Shown: positions 9,239 to 19,110 of the stretch, piece by piece | Position numbering within the stretch: position 1 is the first letter of the stretch | Layout of the letters: each line of letters opens with the position of its first letter | Assembly: GCA_018402155.1 (NCBI GenBank) | Contig: JAGYJG010000001.1 | Coordinates: 1,066,198 to 1,130,197 of the forward strand | From: Bacteroidia bacterium | Lineage (GTDB): Bacteria > Bacteroidota > Bacteroidia > NS11-12g > UBA9320 | Length of the DNA stretch: 64,000 nucleotides | Direction: 5' to 3' | Translations under genes and position numbers: made by a program | The notes under the pieces: model-generated | What the model was told of the DNA's origin: nothing | What the model saw: the letters and a program-made list of their open reading frames with translations, nothing else | Database searches by the model: none

Positions 9239-12200
9239 TTATAGTTTCACTACCTGCTTGGTAAGTTGACCATCTGTGGTAGCAATGTTCACAAAGTACG
9301 TTCCTGCTGCCATTTTTTCTAAAGACACAGCAATATGATTACTCTGTAATCCAACTTTTTTCAATACCACTTCTCCTAAATCATTGGAGACCGTCACCTC
9401 CCGTATTTGTATATCTGAGCGTAATACAAAAGAGTGCGATACCGGATTGGGGTATACCTCTACCCTACTTGGATCCAATTCTGCAAGGCTAGCTCCCTGC
9501 ACAAAATTAAATACCGTGATCACAGTATCGTTAAAAGCTACTTGGTCTGCATCAAACAAAACCCGAAAAATAGCTGTAGCCTCTGCTGGTGAAGCATATG
9601 TCAGTGTGCTATCAAACGCGACTTCTAAAATTTGTCCTGTAGGTATGCTTATCGTTTTAGAACGCTCATATATGGTATTGGCACCTACTTTTATCTCACA
9701 AATTACGGCAGCATTATTTATATCATTCAACCCTGCATTTCGAAAAATAGCTACTGGCTTAAAAAGACTTCCTTTCAGTATATTTTCACCATTTGCAGGT
9801 CCATCAGCTCTCAGTACTTCCATATCATTTCGCTTAGCTACTACAAAAGTAGAGGCAAAGACATTATTGGCTAGATTATCGTCCGTATTCAATACTTCAC
9901 TGCGCATGGTAAATATGCCACCATCGTTTGAAGACCAGGTTTTATTGGTATTAAGGTTGAATTGCACATTGGCCGCCATAGCAGGAGGGCTCACTGTATC
10001 TGCAAATAAGCGCAAGCCCGCTTGGTCCAAAATGTGTACAGCTACTCGGACATTTTTGACCGTATCTATACCGCTATTTAGCAAGGCGTACCGTGGCCTT
10101 ATTTCTTGGTCTATTTCTATGGTATCTGTTGGCAGTAGGTGTCCTAACACGCCTAGGTCCACGCGAAAGCGAAGTATGTAGCTACTTCGAAGCGTGTCTG
10201 AGGCCTGTCTTTCGTCTTCGCCAATCCATGTATTGGTTACAGTTAGGAAAAAATCTCCCAAAGTACTGAAGTCCAATGCTTTGAAAACTATTGTGTCAAT
10301 CTCACCTTTCACTAGCGACACATTCACTTGATCAGTATAAATGACTGTTCCTGTGTTATTTTCAATGCTAGCTGCTACAGGTGCATTCTCAATATCATTT
10401 AGCCCAGCATTGAACACTACTGCTCGCACATTATCGCTCGGTGTATTTAAGGGCAGTATTCCTTTGGGATTTAATACTGCCACAAGGCGTAAATCGTTGC
10501 CAGTAACCACGCTAAAATGGTTGGTAATGGTATCATTTTCGGGTACCTGATCATCTGCTGTAGACACTCTAGCGGTGAACGTATAGCTGCCGAGAGAATC
10601 TAATAGCATAGGTTTGAACAGTGCTTGTCTAAGGCTCAAAGATGGTAAAGAGCTATGTATAGAGTCATAGTATAGTACATCTCCCTGCATATTATGAATA
10701 GAGGCTTCTACTACTATGGAGTCTTGATTATTTAGACCATCGTTGCGAAAGCTGACGAAGGGTCTCATCGATGCATTTTTTGCAAACTGCTGTCCGTCTA
10801 TGGGTCTAGCTACAGTAGAAATGAGCACATCGTCGCGTTTTTCGCCTACAATGGGGTTTATATATGCAGTATCATTTACCCTAAAGCTATCAGTTGCCAA
10901 ATCGGTAAACACACGAAGCACAAAGTCTCCATTGGTAGCGAGGTAGGTAGTATCGAAAGCGAAAATACGTGAAGACAGCGCATCAAGGTCGATCAGTTTA
11001 GATTGTGTGTATATCACTTCGCTTTTGGTATTAAGCAACTGTAAAATAACAGGCATATCTGTTTGTGATATTATACCGTAATTTGCCAAGCGCACTACTA
11101 CCTGCAAAGGATCTCGCTGCATAGTAAACTTATCATTAGTCTGAGGCGAAAAAACTTGGTCTACGGCCACATCATATTCTTTGAAAAAGGTAAATTCTAT
11201 TGTTGCTTGGTTATTGTCTATTACACTATCTAGAGGTGCTTCTGCGGTTACTCTAAATCTATAATTACCTAACCTAAATTTTGATACTTTTCCAAAATTA
11301 ACAACAGCGGTATCTTCTGCTGGCAAAGAGATAATTACAGTTCGGTTTTCTTCCAATGTATTGAACTGATTGAACAATTGCCCTCGCACGATAAAGGATG
11401 CTTGGTTTTGATAGCCAAAATTTATAATACGTGCAATGAGGTCAATAGAATCGGTGTCGCTATACAGTAAACTATCTCCGGCAAGTGGTGACACAAAATC
11501 AAGTACAGCCACATCATTAGCTACTTGTAGGCGAGGACGTACATTAAAATTAAAATTAAATCCTGGATTAAAATTAGTCCAAGTAGTATCTCCGGCGGGT
11601 GCTGTAAAATAAAACGTGTGAGGACGTATGGGATTCTCTTCTTGAAAGGTAAAGGAAACATTAGTAGTACTTGTTTGGCGGATACCTACAAAATAACCAT
11701 TGCTAACGGCTATACGAGGTAATACTGGCATTATAAATGTACCTGTTACCGATTGAGACGTATCTGAAACAAAAAGCTCCGTACCTGGTAATCCATTGGT
11801 GCCGTCGTCATCCCACACTACAAGCTGAAAAGGCTGATTTGCGCGGCCAAAATCCACAGCAATCTGATTGATATAAGATGTACCTTCTACATAAAATTTT
11901 GCCACAAAATCACCTGTACTTCCATTGAAACCAATACCACCACTAGATCCCGAAAACGGATCGTTGTGCGAGTATACATTGTAATTTACTGTGCGTATTT
12001 TAACTAAGCTGTCATTATCTGGATTATCATCTGCTTCTACCTGTACGGTAAGTGATTCTGTCCCAATATTTTGTGCAAAATAGGATGGAAATTTGACCAT
12101 TACTTGGGCGTAAGGCGGCACTTGACTCACCTCTACGCTATCCAAATAGCTATTTGCCCCACGCACATTAAGGTACACTTTTTGGGTTTGTATAGTGTCC

Positions 12201-12958
12201 ATGCCCAAATTAGTAACTAGAGCTTTTATAGTATCGGCTCTGCGCATAAGAACAGGTATAGTCCCCAAGCAGTATATTTTATTTACTTCCAAATCTTTTC
12301 TGTGATTTGGATGATACAGTTTTAGAGTAGGTTTTATGAGTGAATTTCTGTTGGTGATACTATCTATCCCATTATTACTGATATTGAATAAGAACTTAGA
12401 TTCATTGGCAGATATAAATGCGGGGACAGACGTACCATTTTCAACATTCCATTGAAAGATACCCGTTTGATTGGTGCTTTGTATATATTCAACCAGAACT
12501 TTGAGATGTACATTTCCGCCGATAGTGTCCCATCTATAAGGCTGCACAAAAGGGAAAAACACTTCTTTAGGCTGATTTCCTATTCTGATTTTCGGATTGC
12601 CGTTATATACTTCTACCATGGCTATTCGCGACGCACTATCCCAGTTTAAAGGAGTAGCACCAAAATCAGCATTGTTTGTAGCAGCTATCAAAATACGCAT
12701 ATTGGCATTACCTCTCATAGAATCAAACGCATTATAAAAAAAGGACAAACCACGCAGAGTATCGCCGTGTTGCAAATTATCGAGCGATGCCTCAGGGTAG
12801 GTAAATGCGAATTTAGAATAATAACTAGAGGTTGTGTCGGTGCGAAGTGGACCAAAATTAGCACTGCCAAAAAAACCAGTGCCTATCTGAGTGTACTGAG
12901 CAAATCCATTAAAAAAGGATACGGTTAAAACAAGAGTGGAAAGTATTTTTTTTACCAT
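9239..12958 (-). CDS. large T9SS-secreted protein with CARDB-like repeats
   Basis: 1239 residues: signal peptide (to about FNGFAQ), an N-terminal beta-rich region, then a long array of roughly 100-residue Ig-like/CARDB modules, each of the form N-x-G-x-x-x-x-x-x-V ... G-x-Y-x-F-x-A-x-V ... D-N-D. The C-terminus (last 75 residues) is a type A T9SS sorting domain, beginning VYPNPVSH and ending G-T-Y-F-V-N-I ... TKQVVKL. Such proteins are secreted through the PorU/PorV attachment complex and act as adhesins or scaffolds; the ligand is unknown. The ATG at 12958 is seven bases below a perfect TATTTTTG box. Confidence 0.9.
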   Translation of the reverse strand: MVKKILSTLVLTVSFFNGFAQYTQIGTGFFGSANFGPLRTDTTSSYYSKFAFTYPEASLDNLQHGDTLRGLSFFYNAFDSMRGNANMRILIAATNNADFGATPLNWDSASRIAMVEVYNGNPKIRIGNQPKEVFFPFVQPYRWDTIGGNVHLKVLVEYIQSTNQTGIFQWNVENGTSVPAFISANESKFLFNISNNGIDSITNRNSLIKPTLKLYHPNHRKDLEVNKIYCLGTIPVLMRRADTIKALVTNLGMDTIQTQKVYLNVRGANSYLDSVEVSQVPPYAQVMVKFPSYFAQNIGTESLTVQVEADDNPDNDSLVKIRTVNYNVYSHNDPFSGSSGGIGFNGSTGDFVAKFYVEGTSYINQIAVDFGRANQPFQLVVWDDDGTNGLPGTELFVSDTSQSVTGTFIMPVLPRIAVSNGYFVGIRQTSTTNVSFTFQEENPIRPHTFYFTAPAGDTTWTNFNPGFNFNFNVRPRLQVANDVAVLDFVSPLAGDSLLYSDTDSIDLIARIINFGYQNQASFIVRGQLFNQFNTLEENRTVIISLPAEDTAVVNFGKVSKFRLGNYRFRVTAEAPLDSVIDNNQATIEFTFFKEYDVAVDQVFSPQTNDKFTMQRDPLQVVVRLANYGIISQTDMPVILQLLNTKSEVIYTQSKLIDLDALSSRIFAFDTTYLATNGDFVLRVFTDLATDSFRVNDTAYINPIVGEKRDDVLISTVARPIDGQQFAKNASMRPFVSFRNDGLNNQDSIVVEASIHNMQGDVLYYDSIHSSLPSLSLRQALFKPMLLDSLGSYTFTARVSTADDQVPENDTITNHFSVVTGNDLRLVAVLNPKGILPLNTPSDNVRAVVFNAGLNDIENAPVAASIENNTGTVIYTDQVNVSLVKGEIDTIVFKALDFSTLGDFFLTVTNTWIGEDERQASDTLRSSYILRFRVDLGVLGHLLPTDTIEIDQEIRPRYALLNSGIDTVKNVRVAVHILDQAGLRLFADTVSPPAMAANVQFNLNTNKTWSSNDGGIFTMRSEVLNTDDNLANNVFASTFVVAKRNDMEVLRADGPANGENILKGSLFKPVAIFRNAGLNDINNAAVICEIKVGANTIYERSKTISIPTGQILEVAFDSTLTYASPAEATAIFRVLFDADQVAFNDTVITVFNFVQGASLAELDPSRVEVYPNPVSHSFVLRSDIQIREVTVSNDLGEVVLKKVGLQSNHIAVSLEKMAAGTYFVNIATTDGQLTKQVVKL

Positions 12959-12965
12959 CGGTGCT

Positions 12966-12973
12966 CAAAAATA
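12966..12973 (-). promoter_or_regulatory. -7 promoter box of the CARDB protein gene
   Basis: Minus-strand TATTTTTG ends seven bases before the ATG at 12958, the same spacing as for folD and the TPR gene. Confidence 0.5.
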
Positions 12974-13032
12974 AGGAAAATACCTAATGTTGCTCATTTT
13001 TATACTTATAAATGATAATTTACCGCCATAAT

Positions 13033-15126
13033 ATGATAGGTCGCTATTTTGTATCTTTAGCTATTTTACCATTGATGCTAAGCCATTGCACACCAAATAA
13101 AATAAAAAACATGCACCCACACACCAACGAATTAATAAACGAGACAAGTCCATACTTGCTACAACACGCCAATAATCCCGTAGAATGGCACGCTTGGAAC
13201 ACTCAAAATTTGGAAGAAGCCAAAACACTTGGAAAACCATTACTGATAAGTATAGGATACAGCAGCTGCCACTGGTGCCATGTAATGGAACATGAAAGTT
13301 TTGTAAATGAGAAAATAGCCGAATACATGAATCAGCATTTTTATTGTATAAAAGTAGACCGTGAAGAGAGACCAGACGTGGATGCTATATACATGACTGC
13401 CGCCAATATCATAACAGGCAGCGGAGGATGGCCATTAAATTGTTTTGCATTACCAGACGGAAGACCTTTTCATGCGGGAACCTACTACCCACCAAACGGC
13501 TGGCTAAAACTGCTAGAAACTGTGGAACAACAATACCAAACGAATAGAGCTAAACTTGAAGAATATGCTGCACAACTAACGCAAGGAATACGTTTACAAG
13601 AAACCGCCATAAGCGACACCAAAAGTGAAAAACTGCAAGCAGAAGTATTAATACAAGCAGTAGAAGGATGGAAAAAAAATTGGGATATGGAGGACGGTGG
13701 AATGGCTAAAGCCCCGAAATTTCCAATGCCCACCAATTATGACTTTTTATTGAGCTACTCCCACCACATCAACGACACATATACCAATGAATTTTTACAT
13801 ACCACACTCCATAAAATGGCCTTGGGAGGTATTTTTGACCAAATAGGTGGTGGTTTTAGCCGATACAGCGTAGACGGCAGTTGGAAAGTACCCCATTTTG
13901 AAAAAATGACTTATGACAATGCACAGCTTTTGAGCTTGTATGCCAAAGCATACAAGCAAAATAAAAATCCCGAATATCTCAATGTAATAACAAAAATAGT
14001 AGCTTGGTTAGAACGTGAGATGCTTGACCCTAAAGGCATGTTTTATGCTGCACTAGATGCCGATAGTGAAGGAGTAGAAGGCAAGTATTATGTGTGGAAG
14101 ACCGAAGAGGTAAAAAAGCTTTTGGGAAAAGATTTTGAGCTAGCACAACGCTATTACCACTTGGGCAAAGAAGGTCTTTGGGAGCACAATAATAATATCT
14201 TACTCCGTAAATATACGGATCATGAATTTGCTAAAAATGAAAAAATGAGCGAAATAGAACTCGCTGGTAAATTAACGACTATACAAAATATCCTGCTCAC
14301 TGAACGAAGCAAAAGAGTGCGCCCCGGACTAGATGATAAATGCCTAACTTCTTGGAATGCCCTACTCGTAGTAGGACTACTAGATGCTTACAAAGCCACC
14401 CAAAACAAAAAATACAAAACACTTGCAATCAACTGTTTGGAGTCTATACTGGGCTATCAAAAGCAAGAAAATAATCTGTGGCATACTTATAAAAAAGGAA
14501 GGTCCACAATAACTGCCATGCTTGATAGTTACGCTTTTTTGACCCAAGCATGTTTAGAGGCATTTTATATCACTGGAAAAGCGGTATACTACACACATGC
14601 CACTGAACTCACCACCCAGGCTTTAGACAAGTTTTATGATGCCGAAAAGGAACTATTTTACTTTAATGAAACAAATGAACTTATCATCAGAACCACGGAG
14701 GTATATGACAATGTGATACCCGCCACCAACTCTGTAATGGTACATAATCTCACCCAAATAGGTCTACTACAAGCCAATACTGCATACCTAGAACTAGCAG
14801 AAATTATGCTTGGAAAAATACAAAGCAACATACTAACCTACACTAGTGGCCACAGCAATTGGGCACGAGCACACCTTATGTACACTTACCCCTTTTTTGA
14901 AATTATGGTGGTAGGAGAAAATGCAACCCAAATAGCTGCAGAGCTACAGCAGCTAGACCTTACTAACTGCATCATAGCCTTCTCCCAAAAATCATCTGAT
15001 CTACCTATGTTTTTAAACAGGTTTGATCCCGAAAAAACATCAATATACGTTTGCAACCAAGGAGCGTGCCAACGGCCTGTAAAAACCATAGAAGAAGTGC
15101 TAAAAATAATTCAACCAAAAAAATAA
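13033..15126 (+). CDS. DUF255 thioredoxin-domain / glycoside-hydrolase-like protein (YyaL family)
   Basis: About 697 residues. The N-terminal thioredoxin-like DUF255 domain has the family motif [16 protein letters not shown] and the C-x-x-C pair in [14 protein letters not shown]; it is followed by a six-hairpin (alpha/alpha) toroid like that of cellobiose epimerases and GH88/N-acylglucosamine epimerases ([25 protein letters not shown]). Homologues are widespread (spermatogenesis-associated protein 20, YyaL) but the reaction is not established. Three starts are possible: ATG at 13012, 13033 (adds a hydrophobic leader ending L-S-H-C, a poor lipobox because His precedes Cys) or 13111 (cytoplasmic form). 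The leader reads like a signal sequence, so 13033 is preferred. Confidence 0.85.
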   Translation: MIGRYFVSLAILPLMLSHCTPNKIKNMHPHTNELINETSPYLLQHANNPVEWHAWNTQNLEEAKTLGKPLLISIGYSSCHWCHVMEHESFVNEKIAEYMNQHFYCIKVDREERPDVDAIYMTAANIITGSGGWPLNCFALPDGRPFHAGTYYPPNGWLKLLETVEQQYQTNRAKLEEYAAQLTQGIRLQETAISDTKSEKLQAEVLIQAVEGWKKNWDMEDGGMAKAPKFPMPTNYDFLLSYSHHINDTYTNEFLHTTLHKMALGGIFDQIGGGFSRYSVDGSWKVPHFEKMTYDNAQLLSLYAKAYKQNKNPEYLNVITKIVAWLEREMLDPKGMFYAALDADSEGVEGKYYVWKTEEVKKLLGKDFELAQRYYHLGKEGLWEHNNNILLRKYTDHEFAKNEKMSEIELAGKLTTIQNILLTERSKRVRPGLDDKCLTSWNALLVVGLLDAYKATQNKKYKTLAINCLESILGYQKQENNLWHTYKKGRSTITAMLDSYAFLTQACLEAFYITGKAVYYTHATELTTQALDKFYDAEKELFYFNETNELIIRTTEVYDNVIPATNSVMVHNLTQIGLLQANTAYLELAEIMLGKIQSNILTYTSGHSNWARAHLMYTYPFFEIMVVGENATQIAAELQQLDLTNCIIAFSQKSSDLPMFLNRFDPEKTSIYVCNQGACQRPVKTIEEVLKIIQPKK

Positions 15127-15322
15127 TACAAAAACTAGATTATATGTAGCGCCAGGATAATTATCTAAATATGAGCAAGCCAGTAAAAAAAATAATTACG
15201 ATGGGAAATTACGAAAATTATGGAAAATAAAATGGTTACAAATTGCCAGCAATGCTCAGGTGACAAAGCGAAAAGAAATTCAATCAAAAAAACATTTTAG
15301 GATGTATAGGTGTATTTAAAAT

Positions 15323-15997
15323 ATGCGTCTTGGTATATTTCTAGTTTTGATTGGAATACTTTTGGCGGGTTATGGATATACCATGCCAAAATATACAAAT
15401 GAAGTAGCGTATATGCTCGAGGTAGACAAAATAGGAATCGTGGATTCCGCCAAGCATTTTTATACTATTCAAAGTAAATATCTTACGCCGAAGTATATCT
15501 ATCTTGATTATGCAGCTTGTTTTATAATTGCCGGCTTACTGACCTTTATAGCAGCCAGGTTGGGTAAAGCAAAACTTCGAAGTCCAAAAACTAAATTTGC
15601 GGTTGTTCTTATTGGACTAGTTGCTATAGCATTATCTCTTTTAGCCTTTTATACTGCCGAATGGATAATTACGTATCGAAATCTTTTTCCCCCTTGGACT
15701 GAACACTTTATGCCTGAGACCAAAACATTTAAGAAGATAGCCATTTTTTTTTCTACTTGGTTTATTGTACACGGATTAGCAATGCGCAAAGACTTTAAAA
15801 CTGAGCAGAAATTTAGTTCACTTTCACTAGACTTTGTTATGATAGGTCTATTGAGTTCTACAATAATGGCTGGTGCTTTTGTAACTATTGCACTTATTGG
15901 TGGGGAGCCTTTATATGCTATACCAGCTATTTTGTGGTTTTACTTTCATCTAAGTATATTAGCAGGTAAGCAGAGTACAAGACGCATAGAGTCGTAA
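15323..15997 (+). CDS. hypothetical membrane protein
   Basis: 224 residues with about five hydrophobic segments (around residues 3-20, 56-76, 90-108, 135-150 and two near 173-215). No recognised motif. A non-coding stretch of about 195 bases separates it from the DUF255 gene, and it converges on the MBL hydrolase gene. Family and function are unknown. Confidence 0.6.
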   Translation: MRLGIFLVLIGILLAGYGYTMPKYTNEVAYMLEVDKIGIVDSAKHFYTIQSKYLTPKYIYLDYAACFIIAGLLTFIAARLGKAKLRSPKTKFAVVLIGLVAIALSLLAFYTAEWIITYRNLFPPWTEHFMPETKTFKKIAIFFSTWFIVHGLAMRKDFKTEQKFSSLSLDFVMIGLLSSTIMAGAFVTIALIGGEPLYAIPAILWFYFHLSILAGKQSTRRIES

Positions 15998-16055
15998 AAA
16001 AGTACTAAAACCTCGAATTTTACAATCCCATGAAACAGAAGATGCTTAGCTCATT

Positions 16056-16817
16056 TCAGATGATAACCACAAGCCTATCGTATGATAAATACATATTTTC
16101 AGGCAACTGAGCCTGTACAATCTCGTGTAATCCCATTTGGTGGCTCATATGAATGAAATAAGTTTGCTCTGCTCCCACTTCTTTGGCCACCTCTATGGCT
16201 TGGGCTAAACTGAAATGAGATATATGTTCACTTTGACGTAAAGCACTAATTACTAAAATTTTACTTCCGAATAGTTTACGTTTTTCTTCGGCAGATATGA
16301 AATTTACGTCTGTCACATACGAAAAATCTCCTATGCGATAGCCGAAAACCGGAAGTTTATAATGCATCACCTTAATAGGTGTCAAAATAAGATCTCCAAT
16401 ATGAAAGGGTTTAGCATCTATGATATGAAGATTTAGGCTAGGAACACCAGGATATTTATTCTCAGAAAATGCATAATGAAAATCACGTTTTAGGGCTTCT
16501 TCAACGTTTGGAGTAGCATAAACTTCCATGGGCATTTTGGTCTTCCAATTAAAACCACGTATATCGTCAAAGCCAGCAATATGGTCTTTATGCTCATGAG
16601 TAAAAACAACCGCATCCAATTTAAGAATACCTTCACGCAGCATTTGATAGCGGAAATCCGGGCCAGTATCTATAATTAATGTAGTACTTTCAGATTCTAC
16701 CAAGACACTGCTTCGTAGTCTTTTGTCTTTTTTATCTACAGATTTACAAACCTTACAATCGCAAGTTATTATGGGTACACCTTGCGAAGTTCCAGTACCC
16801 AAAAATGTAATTTTCAA
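16056..16817 (-). CDS. metallo-beta-lactamase-fold hydrolase (PhnP/RNase Z-like)
   Basis: About 253 residues. Starts KITFLGTGTSQGVPII, the family opening, with a Cys-rich zinc loop (CDCKVCKS), the metal-binding HEHKDH motif, and later His in HYKLPV, aspartate in SYVTDVNF and C-terminal FIHMSHQMG. Members related to PhnP are phosphodiesterases acting on small cyclic phosphates, while RNase Z acts on tRNA; the substrate here is not decided. The TTG at 16817 is preferred to an ATG 27 codons upstream: a perfect TATATTTG box ends six bases before the TTG and the longer N-terminus is foreign to the family. Confidence 0.88.
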   Translation of the reverse strand: MKITFLGTGTSQGVPIITCDCKVCKSVDKKDKRLRSSVLVESESTTLIIDTGPDFRYQMLREGILKLDAVVFTHEHKDHIAGFDDIRGFNWKTKMPMEVYATPNVEEALKRDFHYAFSENKYPGVPSLNLHIIDAKPFHIGDLILTPIKVMHYKLPVFGYRIGDFSYVTDVNFISAEEKRKLFGSKILVISALRQSEHISHFSLAQAIEVAKEVGAEQTYFIHMSHQMGLHEIVQAQLPENMYLSYDRLVVII

Positions 16818-16823
16818 CTGGAG

Positions 16824-16831
16824 CAAATATA
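16824..16831 (-). promoter_or_regulatory. -7 promoter box of the MBL hydrolase gene
   Basis: Minus-strand TATATTTG, exact TAnnTTTG match, six bases before the TTG start at 16817. Transcription would begin at or within a base or two of the TTG. Confidence 0.5.
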
Positions 16832-17073
16832 CTACCAAATGGCTACAAGCCACCACTTGGATATCCCGCTTAAATATTTTTTTTAGCAGGTTGTACATTA
16901 CCGAAACAGGACATAATTTTCAAATTCACGGTAATAATATCACCTAGCAGTCATCTGTTACAGGTACTTTACCCTCCTCAAAATATGATTTTAGGTAAAA
17001 ATTTATACCGTTATGATGCGAAAACAAAGCCCAATTAACATCCTTGATATGGGCGAAATAATTGAAATAATAG

Positions 17074-17081
17074 TACCTTCG
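17074..17081 (+). promoter_or_regulatory. -7 promoter box of the CCA-enzyme operon
   Basis: Plus-strand TACCTTCG, the same variant as at the TPR gene, ends five bases before the GTG start at 17087, suggesting a leaderless transcript for the three-gene tRNA operon. Confidence 0.45.
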
Positions 17082-17086
17082 TCGCT

Positions 17087-18493
17087 GTGTTCGAAAAACA
17101 GCTATCACACCATATTTTCAAGACTGTATCTGAGGAATCGGGCAGATTGGGGTATAAGACGTATGTGGTAGGGGGCTATGTGAGAGACATTTACTTAAAG
17201 CGCCATTCTAAAGATGTAGATTTTGTAACTGTAGGCAGTGGTATAGCACTAGCTAGTGCAGTACAAAAACGATTGAAAGGGTCTCACTTAAGTGTATTTA
17301 AAAATTTTGGCACAGCCCAAATAAAAACAGACGAATGGGAATTTGAGTTTGTAGGTGCGCGCAAAGAATCGTACGATAGAAGCAGCCGAAATCCTAAGGT
17401 AGAGGATGGAAGTTTTGAAGATGACATACACCGCAGGGATTTTACTATAAATACTTTGGCCATAAGTTTAACTCCGGAAAACTACGGTGAGTTGATAGAT
17501 ATTTTTGGAGGATTAAAGGATTTACATCAGGGCGTTATCAGAACACCGCTTGACCCGCAGATTACGTTTAGTGATGACCCTTTGCGTATGATGCGCGCAG
17601 CTAGATTTGCCACGCAACTCAATTTCAAAATAGAGGACAAAACATATCAAGCACTTATCAAGGAGTCTCATAGATTGGCTATTATTTCTCAAGAACGTAT
17701 TACGGATGAGTTAAATAAAATAATTTTAGCGAAACAGCCTAGCGTTGGATTCAAAATATTGTTTAACACCAAATTACTTCACCAGTTTTTTCCAGAGTTG
17801 GTAAAACTATATGGTGTAGAGATACGCGAAGGTAAGAGCCACAAAGATAATTTTTACCACACGCTACAAGTGCTAGACCAAACCTGTGAAAAGACGGGGG
17901 ATTTGTGGGTGCGCTGGGCGGCTATACTTCACGACATAGCCAAACCGCCCACCAAACGTTTTGTGCCAGGCGAGGGTTGGACTTTTCACGGCCACGAGGA
18001 CAAAGGTTCTAGAATGGTAAAACCAATTTTCAGGAGATTAAAACTGCCTCTTGGAGAGGATATGCGAAAAGTAACCAATTTAGTAAAACTGCACTTAAGG
18101 CCTATTGCGCTCACTAAAGAATGCATAACCGACTCTGCCGTGAGAAGACTAATTTTTGATGCAGGAGAGGATTTGGAAGACCTCATTCTTTTATGCAAAA
18201 GTGATATTACGACAAAAAATAAAGCAAAAGAAGTTCGTTTTTTAGCTAATTTGATAAATGTAGAACAAAATATTGCTACCGTAGAGGAGCGCGATAGAAT
18301 ACGTAACTGGCAACCACCTATAGATGGACAAGAAATAATGAACCTCTTTGGTATAGGGCCTAGTAGAGAAATAGGAGAAATAAAATCAGCATTAAAAGAA
18401 GCCATACTAGACGGTAAAATTACCAACAAGTATGACGAAGCACTTTTATTTGTATTAGAAAAAGGAAAACAATTAGGTTTGCAAAAGCAATGA
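17087..18493 (+). CDS. cca: CCA tRNA nucleotidyltransferase / poly(A) polymerase family with HD domain
   Basis: Adds or repairs the 3' CCA end of tRNAs. 468 residues: class II nucleotidyltransferase head with GGYVRD (about 27-32) and the carboxylate pair in SKDVDFVTVG, the RRDFTINTLA motif, an RNA-binding middle region (PLRMMRAARFATQL) and an HD phosphohydrolase domain (ILHDIAKPPTKRF, then FHGHEDKG). The start is a GTG at 17087. The stop overlaps the next ATG (ATGA at 18490-18493), so it is coupled to the following gene. Confidence 0.93.
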   Translation: MFEKQLSHHIFKTVSEESGRLGYKTYVVGGYVRDIYLKRHSKDVDFVTVGSGIALASAVQKRLKGSHLSVFKNFGTAQIKTDEWEFEFVGARKESYDRSSRNPKVEDGSFEDDIHRRDFTINTLAISLTPENYGELIDIFGGLKDLHQGVIRTPLDPQITFSDDPLRMMRAARFATQLNFKIEDKTYQALIKESHRLAIISQERITDELNKIILAKQPSVGFKILFNTKLLHQFFPELVKLYGVEIREGKSHKDNFYHTLQVLDQTCEKTGDLWVRWAAILHDIAKPPTKRFVPGEGWTFHGHEDKGSRMVKPIFRRLKLPLGEDMRKVTNLVKLHLRPIALTKECITDSAVRRLIFDAGEDLEDLILLCKSDITTKNKAKEVRFLANLINVEQNIATVEERDRIRNWQPPIDGQEIMNLFGIGPSREIGEIKSALKEAILDGKITNKYDEALLFVLEKGKQLGLQKQ

Positions 18494-19110
18494 GTTTGGT
18501 ATTTAGATTTAAAGTTACTTTTGAAGAAGTAGACGATGTAGAGCGTATAATAGACGTAGGAGCAAAAAATACGTTTAGAGATTTTCACAACACCTTACAA
18601 GAGGCTATCGGTTTTGACAAGAAGCGTTCCGCCTCTTTTTACAAAGCCAACGACTCTTGGAGAGGTGATGAAGAGTTTTGTACAGACCCAAAACCAAACG
18701 CAAAGGCAGCCGGTGCTAGTGAGCTGGGTAAATTCATAGACGATCCACACCAAAAATTTTTGTACAACTATGACGCTGCTGAAGGAGATTGGCATCTTCG
18801 TGCAGAGGTTATAAAACTCTTTAGAGCCGAAGTAGGCACAATTTATCCTTGTGTGGTAAAGAGTATAGGAATTGCTCCAAAGCAGTTTACTGACCCAAAA
18901 ACCATCATTAATGACCCTAGTGCCAAGCTTTTTAAAGAAGCAGATAGCCTTATAGAGGGACTGCATGACGAATTTGATGATGAAGATGAAGACGACGATG
19001 AAGATGAAGACAAAAAATACGAAAAAGACGAATTCAACCTTTTTGGAGAAGAGATAGATGAATCCGAAATAGACGAATCACAAATAAATGACGGAGAACC
19101 TATTGACTAA
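18490..19110 (+). CDS. pRiA4b ORF-3-like protein with acidic tail
   Basis: 206 residues. The N-terminal 150 residues match the plasmid pRiA4b ORF-3-like family (IS1096 passenger TnpR family, PF07929): RFKVTFEEVDDVERIIDVGA, FHNTLQEAIGFD, FLYNYDAAEGDWHLR. The last 60 residues are extremely Asp/Glu-rich (DDEDEDDDEDED near 165) and likely disordered. The biochemical role of the family is unknown. The gene overlaps cca by 4 bases upstream and miaA by 23 bases downstream, so all three are cotranscribed; context suggests a tRNA- or RNA-related role, by inference only. No transposon is present despite the family's name. Confidence 0.85.
   Translation: MSLVFRFKVTFEEVDDVERIIDVGAKNTFRDFHNTLQEAIGFDKKRSASFYKANDSWRGDEEFCTDPKPNAKAAGASELGKFIDDPHQKFLYNYDAAEGDWHLRAEVIKLFRAEVGTIYPCVVKSIGIAPKQFTDPKTIINDPSAKLFKEADSLIEGLHDEFDDEDEDDDEDEDKKYEKDEFNLFGEEIDESEIDESQINDGEPID

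Noticed and set aside
18490-19110. Transposon passenger gene (family named after IS1096 TnpR passenger)
   Set aside because: No transposase or terminal inverted repeats; the gene is embedded in a tRNA-maturation operon by overlaps.
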